Position numbers and translations under genes: made by a program
In this document: positions 8,032-17,447 of the stretch, piece by piece
Layout of the letters: the number at the start of each line of letters is the position of its first letter
Numbering within the stretch: position 1 is the first letter of the stretch
The notes under the pieces: generated by a model
Databases searched by the model: none
What the model was told of the DNA's origin: nothing
The model's input: the letters and a program-made list of their open reading frames with translations, nothing else
Origin: an uncultured Chitinophagaceae bacterium
GTDB lineage: Bacteria > Bacteroidota > Bacteroidia > Chitinophagales > Chitinophagaceae
Reading direction: 5' to 3'
Assembly: GCA_937958995.1 (NCBI GenBank)
Contig: CALGAP010000023.1
Coordinates: 310,001-374,000 of the forward strand
Length of the DNA: 64,000 nt

Positions 8032-10413
8032 ATGATTAAAACGTTTTTAAAATCTGGCATCAGGAATTTAATCAAGTACAAAAGTTTTTCGCTGACCAAT
8101 TTGATCGGCTTGTCGCTCGGACTTTCTGCTATTATGGTGCTGGCTTATATGTTGTACCAGTTTATTACAGTCAACAGCCAGTTTCAGCATAAAGAGCGCA
8201 TTTTTTATGTGCGCACCAAAGAGGGCGATGGACGCATTTTCAATAAAACGCCTTATCCCTTTTTATATGAAGCGTTAAAAACCTGTCCCGATATTGAAGC
8301 CGGTACACACCTTCAAAGTTATAGCTGGCCATGGCTGAAGTATGGTGAAAAGGAGTTTCAGCAGCAGACCTGGCACGTAGATAGCGGTTTTTTCAAAGTG
8401 TTTACTTTCCCGCTGGCCTATGGCAATCCCCATACAGCGTTGAACGATAAATACAACGTGGTGCTGAGCCATGAGTTGGCCATGAAATTATTCGGCACTG
8501 CCAACGCTGTGGGTAAGACGGTTACCGCCGACGATACTGTGCAGTTAACAGTAACCGGCGTGTTGAAACCGGTGCCTTCCAACTCTACCATTCGCCCCGA
8601 TGTGTTGCTCACCACGGCCTTGTTGCACGATAATGCCGAGTTCATGGATATGGCAGACTGGTACAATACATTCGCGGAAAATTATTTCCTGCTCAAACCC
8701 GGCGCCGATCCAAAGAAGGTGGAGCAGCAAATGAACAGCATTGTAAAAACGCATTATTCCGCTATTGGGCGCAAAGCTCAACTCATGCTCACGTCATTTG
8801 CTGATTTTGTGAAAAATGAAGCAGGCGAAATCACACAGGTGATTATAAAGGGTGAAATAGGAACCATACTTTTTATACTGCTCATCATTGTTGCTAACCT
8901 CGTAAACCTGAACGCAGCCACTATGTTCAGCCGCGCCAAAGAAGTTGCGGTCAAACAAATGCTGGGCAGCAGCAAGCGCTCGATCATTCTGCAGTTTTGC
9001 ATCGAAAACGGCATATTGGTTTTTGCTTCACTGGCGTTTGCTTTTGTGATTTTCGCCGGTGTGCTGCTGCCTGAGATCAACAACATTATTCAAAGCAGGT
9101 TTGGTACACTGCTGCCCGATGTGCAGCGCGATTACCCGCTGGCGTTTTGGTTTATCGGTATCGGCTTGCTGTTAGTGATCGTTGCCGGCAGTTACCCGGC
9201 GTTTCATCTGCTTTCGCTGAAGGTGACGAACATTGTAAAGGGCAATGTCAGCGGAATAGGTAAAAAGCATTATGGCAAGAATATTTTCATCACGCTGCAG
9301 TTTGTACTGGCCATCACCTTTATCGGTGTCACCATAATACTCAGCAGGCAGATTTCGCACATGAAGGGTGCGGCATTAGGTTTTAATAAGGAAGACGTGT
9401 TGGTGGTGCCGATGAAACTGGCCTATAAAGATGAAAAATCATCGCACGCGCGGTTTAATGTGCTGCTGAATGAGTTGCGCGCCAACCCTTATGTAAAAAG
9501 TGTTTCCACCAGTGAAGATATCCCGACGGCTTATCACGAGAACTACAACCTGATTTCAGATCCTGTTACCAACACAGAAATCTCCATGCGCATGGCATAT
9601 GTGGATGCGGGTATACTACCCACATATGAGATACCTATCGTTGAGGGGAGAAATTTCCGCAATGTACCCTTCGAGCAGGAGAAAGGTAATGTTATCATTA
9701 ACCGCAGGGCCATGGAGGCCCTGGGGTGGAAGACGGCTGTGGGAAAACAATTAAGAGCAGGCGGTACCAATGAAATACTGACCGTGGTAGGAGTGATGGA
9801 AGATTTTCACTATAGTGATCTCTCCCGCAATATTGAGCCGCTGATGCATTTGTATGGTGCAGAGCAGCAAATGGGTTACACCTGGCTCAGCCTGCGCATC
9901 GATCCGGCGCATACGAATGATATTGTGGCGCAACTGCAGAGCGGCTTTAATGCTATGCCTTCGCGCCGCACATTTAGCTACGAATTTATCGGCACGCGCA
10001 TCGATAACCAGTATGCATTGCTCAATGGCATCTTAAAGGCGACCAACTTTGTATCATTACTCACCATCTTCATCGCTGCCATGGGCATGTTTGGATTGAT
10101 TGCGCTGTTTGCAAGACAACGCGTAAAGGAGATCGGCATAAGAAAAGTGCTAGGTGCGGGTGTGCCCGATATTATGCGCATGTTGCTGCAGAATTACGTG
10201 CTGCTTATAGTCGTGGCCACGTTGATTGCCACGCCCATGGTGTGGATCGTGATGAGCCGCTGGCTGCAAGACTTTGCTTACAGAGTCAATATCAGTTTCT
10301 GGATGCCACTTGCCGCCGGTATCATTGCGCTGGTGGTAGCATTGGGCATAGTAATTTTCCAGGCCATTAAGGCTGCACGTGCCAACCCGGTAAAAAGTTT
10401 GCGAACTGAATAA
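8032..10413 (+). CDS. FtsX/MacB-type ABC transporter permease
   Basis: Large permease of 793 residues. TM1 is near 21-43 (LIGLSLGLSAIMVLAYML), followed by a MacB periplasmic-core-like domain (about 45-240). The first FtsX domain has three TM helices (about 280-400), a second periplasmic domain follows (about 430-640), and a second FtsX domain (about 670-785) contains RQRVKEIGIRKVLGAG and ends in NPVKSLRTE. This doubled 4+4 TM layout is standard for Bacteroidota mechanotransmission-type permeases. No ABC ATPase gene is adjacent, so it must use one encoded elsewhere. A decayed second permease begins 11 bp downstream, showing that this was a tandem array. Confidence 0.92.
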   Translation: MIKTFLKSGIRNLIKYKSFSLTNLIGLSLGLSAIMVLAYMLYQFITVNSQFQHKERIFYVRTKEGDGRIFNKTPYPFLYEALKTCPDIEAGTHLQSYSWPWLKYGEKEFQQQTWHVDSGFFKVFTFPLAYGNPHTALNDKYNVVLSHELAMKLFGTANAVGKTVTADDTVQLTVTGVLKPVPSNSTIRPDVLLTTALLHDNAEFMDMADWYNTFAENYFLLKPGADPKKVEQQMNSIVKTHYSAIGRKAQLMLTSFADFVKNEAGEITQVIIKGEIGTILFILLIIVANLVNLNAATMFSRAKEVAVKQMLGSSKRSIILQFCIENGILVFASLAFAFVIFAGVLLPEINNIIQSRFGTLLPDVQRDYPLAFWFIGIGLLLVIVAGSYPAFHLLSLKVTNIVKGNVSGIGKKHYGKNIFITLQFVLAITFIGVTIILSRQISHMKGAALGFNKEDVLVVPMKLAYKDEKSSHARFNVLLNELRANPYVKSVSTSEDIPTAYHENYNLISDPVTNTEISMRMAYVDAGILPTYEIPIVEGRNFRNVPFEQEKGNVIINRRAMEALGWKTAVGKQLRAGGTNEILTVVGVMEDFHYSDLSRNIEPLMHLYGAEQQMGYTWLSLRIDPAHTNDIVAQLQSGFNAMPSRRTFSYEFIGTRIDNQYALLNGILKATNFVSLLTIFIAAMGMFGLIALFARQRVKEIGIRKVLGAGVPDIMRMLLQNYVLLIVVATLIATPMVWIVMSRWLQDFAYRVNISFWMPLAAGIIALVVALGIVIFQAIKAARANPVKSLRTE

Positions 10414-10424
10414 TTGAAAATACT

Positions 10425-10625
10425 ATGTTCATCAACTATCTGAAAACTGCGTGGAGAAACCTGGCTTTGGGGTAAAGCTTATTCCCTTATCAATGTTGCA
10501 GGATCAGCTGGTGGATATTCGCCGCTACCGGTCTTGCAGCAATACTGATCACGCTTGTCACAGTAAGCTTCCGGGCCTTCAAGGCAGCGCTCACGAATCC
10601 TGTGAAGAGCTTGCGCACGGAGTAG
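10425..10625 (+). pseudogene. remnant of a second FtsX-type permease, internal deletion
   Basis: The first 16 codons read MFINYLKTAWRNLALG and then hit a stop at 10473. Shifting the frame gives GKAYSLINVAG, the expected continuation of the permease N-terminus. Immediately afterwards (near 10500-10512) the sequence jumps to a permease C-terminus: WWIFAATGLAAILITLVTVS, then FRAFKAALTNPVKSLRTE and a stop at 10623-10625. The tail matches the end of the intact upstream permease (NPVKSLRTE). Roughly 2.2 kb of central sequence is missing, and a frameshift breaks the N-terminal part. It was once the second gene of a tandem pair and cannot make a functional transporter. Confidence 0.85.
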
Positions 10626-10654
10626 AGGCTTTTCAGTGCGGGCTACCCGAAATC

Positions 10655-12799
10655 TCAGATCACCCTTTTCACAAACAACCTCACCGAATTAATCGCCAGC
10701 ACCACATCGCTCAGTCCCATCACGAGTGCGGCGAACGTGGGTTGCAGAAAACCCAGTGCTGCTACTGGAATGGCTATGATGTTGTAGAAGAAAGCCCAGA
10801 ACAGGTTTTGCTTGATGGTGAGATAAGTATGTCTGCCGAGTCCCAGCGATAAGGGCAAATTTTTTATGCCCTGGTTCATCAGCACCACGTCGGCAGTTTG
10901 CATGGCCAGTTGCGATGCTTCGCTGAGTGATATACCGATGGTAGCTTTTGCCAATGCGGGCGCATCATTAATGCCATCTCCCACCATAGCGGTTGGTCCT
11001 TGCAGTGTGAGGTCTTCAATCACCGATAATTTTTCTTCCGGCTTCTTCTCAGCAATCACTTCGTCGATGCCGAGAAAATTGGCCAGTTGCACGCATTTAT
11101 GTTTTCTGTCGCCACTAAGCAGTATAGTGCGGATATTTCTCTGGCGCAGGTATTGCACCACGCCGATGGCTTCGGGGCGAATTTCATCTTTTACATCAAT
11201 CCATCCCAGCAACTGATCATTTTTCAAAATATATACATTGTGCGTATCGTCTGTGGTATGCGCCATAGCTGCTTCGAAAGAGCCGGCAATGTAGTGGTCG
11301 CCGGTCTTGCTGATGGCATTCATCCCAAGTCCTTTTACTTCTTCAATTTTCTGCCAGCGTATTTCATCTTTTCTTTTCCACGTGGTGGCAATACACCGCG
11401 CGATAGGATGGTTGGAATATTTTTCCAGGGAGAAAGCGATCTGTTTGAACTCATCTTCAGTGGTGTCGTTCGTTTGCAGCGTAAAACCTGCCAGTTCAAA
11501 ATCGCCGGTAGTCAGCGTACCCGTTTTATCAAATACCACGCGGTTGATATTGCGGAAAAGTTCCAGGCTTTTTGCATTGCGGAAGAGTACGCCGTTACGC
11601 GCGGCCCTGCCCAGGCCAACGGCAATAGCAGCAGGGGTAGCCAGTCCCATGGCGCAGGGACAGGCAATCACCAATACGGCAATGCTGCGCATCAGCGATG
11701 GAGTAAATTCTTTCAACAGAACCCAATTCACCACCAGCGTTACTGCTGCAATACCCAATACTACCGGCACAAAAATGGCGCTGATTCTGTCGGCCATTTG
11801 TTGCACGGGCGGCTTCTCGCCTTGCGCGCGTTTTACGAGATTGATGATATTGGCCAGCACTGAATCCTTTGCTGCAGCGGTTACCTGCGCTCTTACGGTG
11901 CCATCAACAATTATGCTTCCGCCAATCAGTTTGTCTTTCGATTTTTTTGCCAGGGGCAGACTCTCACCGGTAATGATGCTTTCATTCACAGTAGCATCGC
12001 CCGAAAGAATTTTGCAATCTGCCGGCACCTGTTCTCCGCTCCTGATCAGTATCAAGTCGCCTTCCTGCAGCGTAGTGTTTTCAACGGGAAAAACATGTTC
12101 GTTGCCCTCGCCATCGTAGGCCAGCATATTGGCCATTACTTTTTGAGTACGGGCGAGTTTATTGAGTGCACGCTGGGTCGACTGAATGGAAGTATCTTCC
12201 AGGTAATTGCCAAGGAAAACCAACGTGATGATAGAGGCTGAGGTTTCAAAAAACAAATACTCTTCTCCCAGGTTCAGCAATAGCCCGGTAAGACTGTATA
12301 CAAAAGCCGCTGTGGCGCCCAATGCCACCAGCACATTCATGTTGGGAATACCATTGCGAATGCTTTTGATGGCGCTGCGGCCAAAGAAGTCCATGCCTAC
12401 GATATATACGGGCAGACAAAGACCTAACTGCACCCAGGGATTCATGAGCCAGTGAATGTGCACCCACTTATCGAGCATGTGCATCATCAGCGGCAGCGTA
12501 AATATGAGGCAAAAGAGTAAGCGTTGCTTATGATTGCGAAACCACTTGCGGTTGCCTTTGCCATGATCATGACCATGATGATCTTCTTCCTGCACAGTAT
12601 AGCCCAGTTGTTCGATACCTTTTTTGATTTTCTCTTCCGCCTTTCCTTCCACCAGTTCGAAGCTCACATCGCCCTGCAGCAAATCTATTTTTACATCGCT
12701 CATTCCCTCGTTTTTCAGGTACTGCTGTATAGTGAGTGCGCAGTTGGAGCAGGTCATCCCTTCTACTTTCCAGTTTATTTTTTTCATCGTCTTTTCCAT
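10655..12799 (-). CDS. copA: copper-translocating P-type ATPase
   Basis: P1B-type metal exporter of 714 residues. An N-terminal heavy-metal-associated domain has GMTCSNC (residues 14-20), followed by a His-rich linker (HHGHDHGKG). The transmembrane metal site is CPC in IACPCAMGLATP. The catalytic phosphorylation motif is DKTGTLT, with GDGINDAPALA in the hinge and a TGES actuator. The last helices carry FYN, P and GLSDVVLAINS, which fits Cu(I) specificity (CopA) rather than Zn. The start at 12799 is chosen because an AGGTGG ribosome site lies just upstream and the metal domain begins directly; the upstream-extended frame is unlikely. No copper chaperone or regulator is adjacent. Confidence 0.93.
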   Translation of the reverse strand: MEKTMKKINWKVEGMTCSNCALTIQQYLKNEGMSDVKIDLLQGDVSFELVEGKAEEKIKKGIEQLGYTVQEEDHHGHDHGKGNRKWFRNHKQRLLFCLIFTLPLMMHMLDKWVHIHWLMNPWVQLGLCLPVYIVGMDFFGRSAIKSIRNGIPNMNVLVALGATAAFVYSLTGLLLNLGEEYLFFETSASIITLVFLGNYLEDTSIQSTQRALNKLARTQKVMANMLAYDGEGNEHVFPVENTTLQEGDLILIRSGEQVPADCKILSGDATVNESIITGESLPLAKKSKDKLIGGSIIVDGTVRAQVTAAAKDSVLANIINLVKRAQGEKPPVQQMADRISAIFVPVVLGIAAVTLVVNWVLLKEFTPSLMRSIAVLVIACPCAMGLATPAAIAVGLGRAARNGVLFRNAKSLELFRNINRVVFDKTGTLTTGDFELAGFTLQTNDTTEDEFKQIAFSLEKYSNHPIARCIATTWKRKDEIRWQKIEEVKGLGMNAISKTGDHYIAGSFEAAMAHTTDDTHNVYILKNDQLLGWIDVKDEIRPEAIGVVQYLRQRNIRTILLSGDRKHKCVQLANFLGIDEVIAEKKPEEKLSVIEDLTLQGPTAMVGDGINDAPALAKATIGISLSEASQLAMQTADVVLMNQGIKNLPLSLGLGRHTYLTIKQNLFWAFFYNIIAIPVAALGFLQPTFAALVMGLSDVVLAINSVRLFVKRVI

Positions 12800-12878
12800 A
12801 ACATTTCCACCTGCAAATTTACCGTGGATGCGCGAGCGTTTTTGAATTATTATATCTACGTTGTTGCAATTTCTGATG

Positions 12879-12920
12879 GGGGATAATCCCATAATCTATA
12901 TTAAATCCGTGATTATCCCC
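12879..12920. repeat. small inverted repeat containing the AATCCGTGAT 10-mer
   Basis: GGGGATAATC (12879-12888) pairs with GATTATCCCC (12911-12920). The spacer and right arm contain AATCCGTGAT at 12904-12913, shared with the repeats near 3.6 kb and 22.6 kb. It lies between divergent copA and tsaE. Confidence 0.6.
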
Positions 12921-12923
12921 ATT

Positions 12924-12931
12924 TATATTTG
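12924..12931 (+). promoter_or_regulatory. -7 promoter element of tsaE, leaderless configuration
   Basis: TATATTTG matches TAnnTTTG exactly and ends 4 nt before the tsaE ATG at 12936, so transcription would start at or near the start codon. No good TTG -33 box is visible. Confidence 0.5.
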
Positions 12932-12935
12932 CCGA

Positions 12936-13346
12936 ATGGAAATCCAGTTCAATCTCGACACCATTCGTGATGCGGCCCGGCAATTCTGGCAGCATGTGGG
13001 CGACCGGAAAGTGATCGCATTTCATGGGCCGCTGGGGGCGGGCAAGACAACTTTTATAAAGCACCTGTGCGAGGTTAAGGGCGTTACCAGCCAGGTGAGC
13101 AGCCCTACTTTTTCCATCATCAACCAATACGAACTGGGTGGGCAGAGCCTGTACCATATAGACCTGTATCGCATTAAGGATGAAGAGGAGGCCATGCGGG
13201 CGGGCGTGGAAGACTGCCTGTGGTCGGGAAATATATGCCTGGTAGAATGGCCCGAGCGGGCCCCCGGCCTATTTCCTGATAATACAGTACAGGTATATGT
13301 TGCGGTAAAGGATCCCAAAACCCGTATTATTTCTATCGTAGATTGA
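12936..13346 (+). CDS. tsaE: tRNA threonylcarbamoyladenosine biosynthesis ATPase TsaE
   Basis: Protein of 136 residues, the expected size for TsaE, the ATPase that resets the TsaB-TsaD-TsaE complex making t6A37 on ANN-decoding tRNAs. The P-loop is GPLGAGKTT, followed by the family motifs SSPTFSIINQY, LYHIDLYRI and VEWPER. The start at 12936 is chosen over an upstream in-frame ATG because the protein then begins at the conserved N-terminus and a perfect -7 element lies 4 nt before it. Alanine dehydrogenase follows 71 bp later on the same strand. The partners TsaB, TsaC and TsaD are not in the window. Confidence 0.95.
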   Translation: MEIQFNLDTIRDAARQFWQHVGDRKVIAFHGPLGAGKTTFIKHLCEVKGVTSQVSSPTFSIINQYELGGQSLYHIDLYRIKDEEEAMRAGVEDCLWSGNICLVEWPERAPGLFPDNTVQVYVAVKDPKTRIISIVD

Positions 13347-13417
13347 CTGTCATCCCAATAGATTAAAAGTCGTAATTTGAGGCCCCGTTTCAAGCGCAAT
13401 TAAACTCAAACTGGTTC

Positions 13418-14632
13418 ATGTCCCAACAAAAGCCGATCATCAGCACTTCTTTTAGTTTTGAAACACTGGAAGAAACACTGGATATTAAACCTAAAGGGGC
13501 ACAATTAACCATAGGCATACCCAAGGAGACGGCTTTCCAGGAGAACCGCATTGCACTGACTCCCGAAGCCGTAGGTGTGCTGGTGAGCAATGGCCACCAG
13601 GTGGTGATTGAAAATAATGCCGGCGAGGCGGCTCATTTCCGCAACCGCGATTATGCCGAAGCGGGCGCCAAAATTGTATACGAAAAAGCAGAGGTCTATA
13701 AATGTCCCATACTGGTAAAAAGCGCGCCGGTAGTGGAAGAAGACCTTCACCTGCTGCAATTCAACCAGGTGATCATTTCTCCCATACATCTTTCTGCCAT
13801 GAAGGCGGAACTGCTGCAAAAAATGATGGAAAAGCGCATTACCGCCATCTCTTTTGAAAACCTGAAAGACGATAGCGACAGTCTTCCCATCGTGCGCAGC
13901 ATGAGTGAGATTGCCGGCAGCGCCGTAATGCTGATTGCTGCCCAATACCTGAGCTCTGCCAACCATGGCAAGGGCGTGTTGCTGGGCGGCATATCGGGCA
14001 TACCTCCCACCAAGGTGATCATCCTGGGCGCGGGCATAGTAGGCGAGTTTGCTGCCAGGGCAGCCCTGGCGCTGGGGGCATCGGTAAAGGTTTTTGATAA
14101 CAGTGTTTACCGGCTGAAGCGGCTGCAAAACAATATCGGGCAGCGTATGTGGACCTCCGTTATGGAGCCGCGTATCTTGTCCAAGCAATTAAAAACCTGC
14201 GAAGTGGCTGTGGGCGCGCTGGCATCGTCTACCGGGCGCACACCGGTGGTGGTGACAGAAGAAATGGTGAGCAATATGCGTCCCGGCAGCGTGATCATTG
14301 ATGTGAGCATCGACCGCGGCGGCTGTTTTGAAACTTCGGAAATTACCAGCCACGAACAGCCGATCTTTATGAAATACGGCGTTATCCATTATTGCGTACC
14401 CAATATTCCATCAGGATTTGCCCGTACTGCCTCGCAGGCCATCAGTAATGTGCTGATGCCGCTGTTGCTGGAGGCGGGCGAAGAAGGCGGTTTTGAAAAC
14501 CTGGTATGGCATAAGGTGCATTTGCGCAGCGGTATTTATCTCTTTAAGGGCGCGCTGACCAATTTCCACCTTAGCCAACGCTTCGATCTGAAATATACCG
14601 ACCTGAACCTGTTGATTGCCAGCCAGCGTTAA
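13418..14632 (+). CDS. ald: alanine dehydrogenase
   Basis: NAD-dependent enzyme of 404 residues that interconverts L-alanine and pyruvate plus ammonia. The catalytic N-terminal domain contains GIPKETAFQENRIALTPEAV, and the Rossmann domain has ILGAGIVGEFAARAALALGA. The later stretch VIDVSIDRGGCFETS is typical of the AlaDH/PNT family. The first about 30 residues are an extension seen in Bacteroidota homologues. The length is slightly above the about 370 residues of classical enzymes. There is no PNT membrane domain, so transhydrogenase is excluded. It follows tsaE in the same direction; the functional link is probably only positional. Confidence 0.92.
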   Translation: MSQQKPIISTSFSFETLEETLDIKPKGAQLTIGIPKETAFQENRIALTPEAVGVLVSNGHQVVIENNAGEAAHFRNRDYAEAGAKIVYEKAEVYKCPILVKSAPVVEEDLHLLQFNQVIISPIHLSAMKAELLQKMMEKRITAISFENLKDDSDSLPIVRSMSEIAGSAVMLIAAQYLSSANHGKGVLLGGISGIPPTKVIILGAGIVGEFAARAALALGASVKVFDNSVYRLKRLQNNIGQRMWTSVMEPRILSKQLKTCEVAVGALASSTGRTPVVVTEEMVSNMRPGSVIIDVSIDRGGCFETSEITSHEQPIFMKYGVIHYCVPNIPSGFARTASQAISNVLMPLLLEAGEEGGFENLVWHKVHLRSGIYLFKGALTNFHLSQRFDLKYTDLNLLIASQR

Positions 14633-14735
14633 AAAAACGAAAAATCTGTGCCGCTCATCCATTCGTGCGCCGCGCGCGTACGAATATTTCGTAACTTAGT
14701 TTTCCAACCATTACAATCACCTGAAATTTACACTT

Positions 14736-16673
14736 ATGCGAAAGCTCCAGGCTCTTTTCGCGCTCTTGCTGGTGAGCATCCCCGCTTACCTGGCAGCGCA
14801 GGATTCACGCTTATCTCTTGATCCTAAATTTCCTGCTCCCGGTACCACACTTAATTTTTCTTACAACCCGGCCGGCTCCGAACTGGAAGGTGCCGCCGAA
14901 TTGAATGCAGCAGTGTATGTGTACGAAAAAACCGGGATGTACGTGGAAGAAAAATTGCTCACCAAATCCGGCGAACGCTTTACCGGCACAGTCAACCTGC
15001 CGGCGGAAGCGCTGGTAGTCGGTTTTTTGTTTACCGCCGGTGAAAAGAAGGATAATAACGGCACAAGAGGATTTGTAACGCAGGTGTTCGATGATAAACA
15101 GCAACCGGTGAGAGGTTCCGGCCGGGTGATGTTTAACCTCGTTGGTGCTTATGGCGGGTACAATCTTGGAATAGAACGAAACCCCGAGGCAGGCTTCGCC
15201 TATATCGAGAAAGAATACAAGGATTACCCGGAGGATATCAAAGATAATTTCGTGGATTATTTCCGCGCATTGCAGGAAATAAAACATCCCGATGCTGAAA
15301 CCATAGTGGCTGCCGAGCTCGCCAGACTGGAAGCGCTCGACGATCTTACAGAGCAACAAATAAGCAGCATCGCTGCTTATTACAGCCGTCTTAAGCAGAA
15401 AGAAAAAGCGGATGCCATCACCAAAAGACGCAATGATAAATTTCCCAATGGCAGGTGGAAAATGAACGAGGAATGGCAGCAGGTGATGAGTGAGGAGGAT
15501 GCTAATGTGCGTGCAAAACGGTATGAAGAATTTATTGCGAAATATAAGCTCCAGGACGAATCGATGTATAAAACCCAGCTGATCGCTTCATTTGCAAAAG
15601 ACAAAAAATGGGATCTGTTCAACAATGCGATAAAGGACCTGGATATTAACGAAAATAACGGCTTCCTCAACAACACGGCCTGGAACTGGGCGGAGAAAGA
15701 TGAAAACCTGGAACTCGCGAAAAAGATTTCGAAAATGGCTACCGACTGGGCAAAGCAGGAGCTGGTGAATCCTCAACGTGAAAAGCCACGCCACCGCACC
15801 GCTGCTCAGTGGAAGGAAGACAGGGAGTTTACGTATTCGATGTATGCCGACACGTATGCGTATATCTTGTATAAACTGAAAGATTACAAAACCGGCTTTC
15901 AGTATGCCAAAGAGGCTGCGGTAGATATCGGCAAAAGGAAAGATGCTGAATACAATGAACGCTATGCATTGTTGCTGGAGAAAGTGGCCCCCGCCGCACA
16001 GGTAAAAAAGGAGATGGAAGAACTGGTGAAAGCAGGCACTGCCGGCAGAGATGCTCGCGAAGTTTTGCAAAGAGCTTATGTAAAAGTGAATAAGTCAGAC
16101 AAGGGCTATGAAGCTTACCTGGCTAATCTTGATGCGGAAAATCTTGCGGGGATAAAAGAAGAATTGAAAAAGAAAATGATCGCCAAAGACGCTCCCGGCT
16201 TCAGGCTGGTGAACATTGAAGGTAAGGAGGTTGACTTCGCCTCACTGAAAGGCAAAGTGGTAGTAGTTGATTTTTGGGCTACCTGGTGCGGACCCTGCAT
16301 CGCCTCTTTCCCCTCCATGCAAAAGATGGTGAACAAATACAAGAACAATCCCGACGTGGTATTCCTGTTTATCGATACCTGGGAGACTTCGCCCAACCGC
16401 AAGAAACTGGTGGAAGAATTTATTACGAAAAACAAATACAGCTTCAATGTGCTGTACGATTTGGAAAAAGCACCTGGCACGAACGACTATGCAGTGGTAA
16501 AGGAATATGAAGTGGAAGGCATTCCCACCAAGTTTGTAGTAGATGGTAATGGCCAAATAAGGTTCAAGAGCGTCGGCTGGAGCGGAAATGAATTTGAGTT
16601 TATGCAGGAATTGCAGCTGATGATTGAGATGGCCAAAAACGGTGGTGGAGAGAGCGGGAAGAAAGGGTTTTAG
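14736..16673 (+). CDS. exported TlpA-type thioredoxin-fold protein with a long helical N-terminal region
   Basis: Exported protein of 645 residues. A signal peptide (1-21, ending at AAQ) is followed by a beta-rich domain (about 25-145) and a long helical, TPR-like region (about 150-475). A TlpA/AhpC-TSA thioredoxin domain (about 480-640) has the redox motif WCGPC with Cys518 and Cys521. It probably acts as a periplasmic disulfide reductase or peroxiredoxin-like protein; large fusions of this type are frequent in Bacteroidota. The substrate is unknown. The gene stands alone; a strong inverted repeat follows at 16715-16771. Confidence 0.88.
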   Translation: MRKLQALFALLLVSIPAYLAAQDSRLSLDPKFPAPGTTLNFSYNPAGSELEGAAELNAAVYVYEKTGMYVEEKLLTKSGERFTGTVNLPAEALVVGFLFTAGEKKDNNGTRGFVTQVFDDKQQPVRGSGRVMFNLVGAYGGYNLGIERNPEAGFAYIEKEYKDYPEDIKDNFVDYFRALQEIKHPDAETIVAAELARLEALDDLTEQQISSIAAYYSRLKQKEKADAITKRRNDKFPNGRWKMNEEWQQVMSEEDANVRAKRYEEFIAKYKLQDESMYKTQLIASFAKDKKWDLFNNAIKDLDINENNGFLNNTAWNWAEKDENLELAKKISKMATDWAKQELVNPQREKPRHRTAAQWKEDREFTYSMYADTYAYILYKLKDYKTGFQYAKEAAVDIGKRKDAEYNERYALLLEKVAPAAQVKKEMEELVKAGTAGRDAREVLQRAYVKVNKSDKGYEAYLANLDAENLAGIKEELKKKMIAKDAPGFRLVNIEGKEVDFASLKGKVVVVDFWATWCGPCIASFPSMQKMVNKYKNNPDVVFLFIDTWETSPNRKKLVEEFITKNKYSFNVLYDLEKAPGTNDYAVVKEYEVEGIPTKFVVDGNGQIRFKSVGWSGNEFEFMQELQLMIEMAKNGGGESGKKGF

Positions 16674-16714
16674 AGAGTTTATTGATAATCAAATAATTAT
16701 AAGAAATTAGGATA

Positions 16715-16771
16715 AATTGGGTCAGTTGACTGACGGATTTCGTGCAATTAGGTAAGTCAATTGACCCAATT
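16715..16771. repeat. intergenic inverted repeat between convergent genes
   Basis: Two 17-nt arms (16715-16731 and 16755-16771) match with one mismatch around a 23-nt centre. The left arm itself overlaps a GTCAG/CTGAC mini-palindrome. It lies between the TlpA-type gene and the convergent ABC ATPase gene, so it could be a bidirectional terminator, though no long T-run follows. Confidence 0.65.
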
Positions 16772-16832
16772 CACGTGAATCAGGTCAGTCATCAACCTTT
16801 TTCAGGAATTGTGTGGTAACTGGGCCATCAAT

Positions 16833-17447
16833 CTATAACCCGGTTGTTTTTTGTTTAAAATCCCCGATTTTCAACACCTCCTTGCAAAACCCATACTCCT
16901 GCACATCATTCGAACTCACAATCACCAACCTCTCCCTGCAGTATTCGCTGATCAATTGCTGGTACAGTGCTATCCCATCTGCATCTAAGTTCGTACACGG
17001 TTCATCCAGCAGCACGCAAGGCACATCGCTGAAGATGGCCTGCGCCAGTTTCAGTCTTTGTTTCATGCCGCTGCTGAAATAACGTATCTGCTTATGCGCG
17101 GCATTTGCCAATCCTGCTTTTTCCAGGATCTTTTCTGAAGATTCGATAAGAGGTTTGAATTGTGTGTGGAAATGGAGAAACTCCTGCGCCGTCATTTCTT
17201 CAATCAGTTCGAGGTAGGGCGCGGTGATGCTCATGTGACGGAAAAATTCTTCTTCGGGCACGTCGTAGTGCACCTTGCCCTCGCTCACAACCATGGCGCC
17301 GCTGATCACTTGCAGCAAAGTGCTTTTGCCCGAGCCATTGGGACCCGTAATAGCATAGGCATTGCCTTGAATAAATTCGTATGAAAGATGGCGGAAGATC
17401 CAGTCGCGGTTGAACCGTTTGCCGGCATTAGTCAGCGATATCTTCAT
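16833..17447 (-). CDS. ABC transporter ATP-binding protein (CcmA-like)
   Basis: Stand-alone ABC ATPase of 204 residues from Met at 17447. Walker A is GPNGSGKS (K41). The signature reads FSSGMKQRLKLAQAI in place of LSGGQ, and Walker B is VLLDEPCTNLD. The degenerate signature and short length resemble CcmA-like ATPases. The first codons overlap the lpxA 3' end by about 20 bp, so it is the last gene of the lipid A operon. No permease is adjacent. Association with lpxA suggests, but does not show, a role in envelope biogenesis. Confidence 0.88.
   Translation of the reverse strand: MKISLTNAGKRFNRDWIFRHLSYEFIQGNAYAITGPNGSGKSTLLQVISGAMVVSEGKVHYDVPEEEFFRHMSITAPYLELIEEMTAQEFLHFHTQFKPLIESSEKILEKAGLANAAHKQIRYFSSGMKQRLKLAQAIFSDVPCVLLDEPCTNLDADGIALYQQLISEYCRERLVIVSSNDVQEYGFCKEVLKIGDFKQKTTGL

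Noticed and set aside
10451..10852. ORF spanning the permease remnant and the copA 3' end
   Set aside because: Reads the remnant in a non-homologous frame; the homologous frames show a pseudogene.
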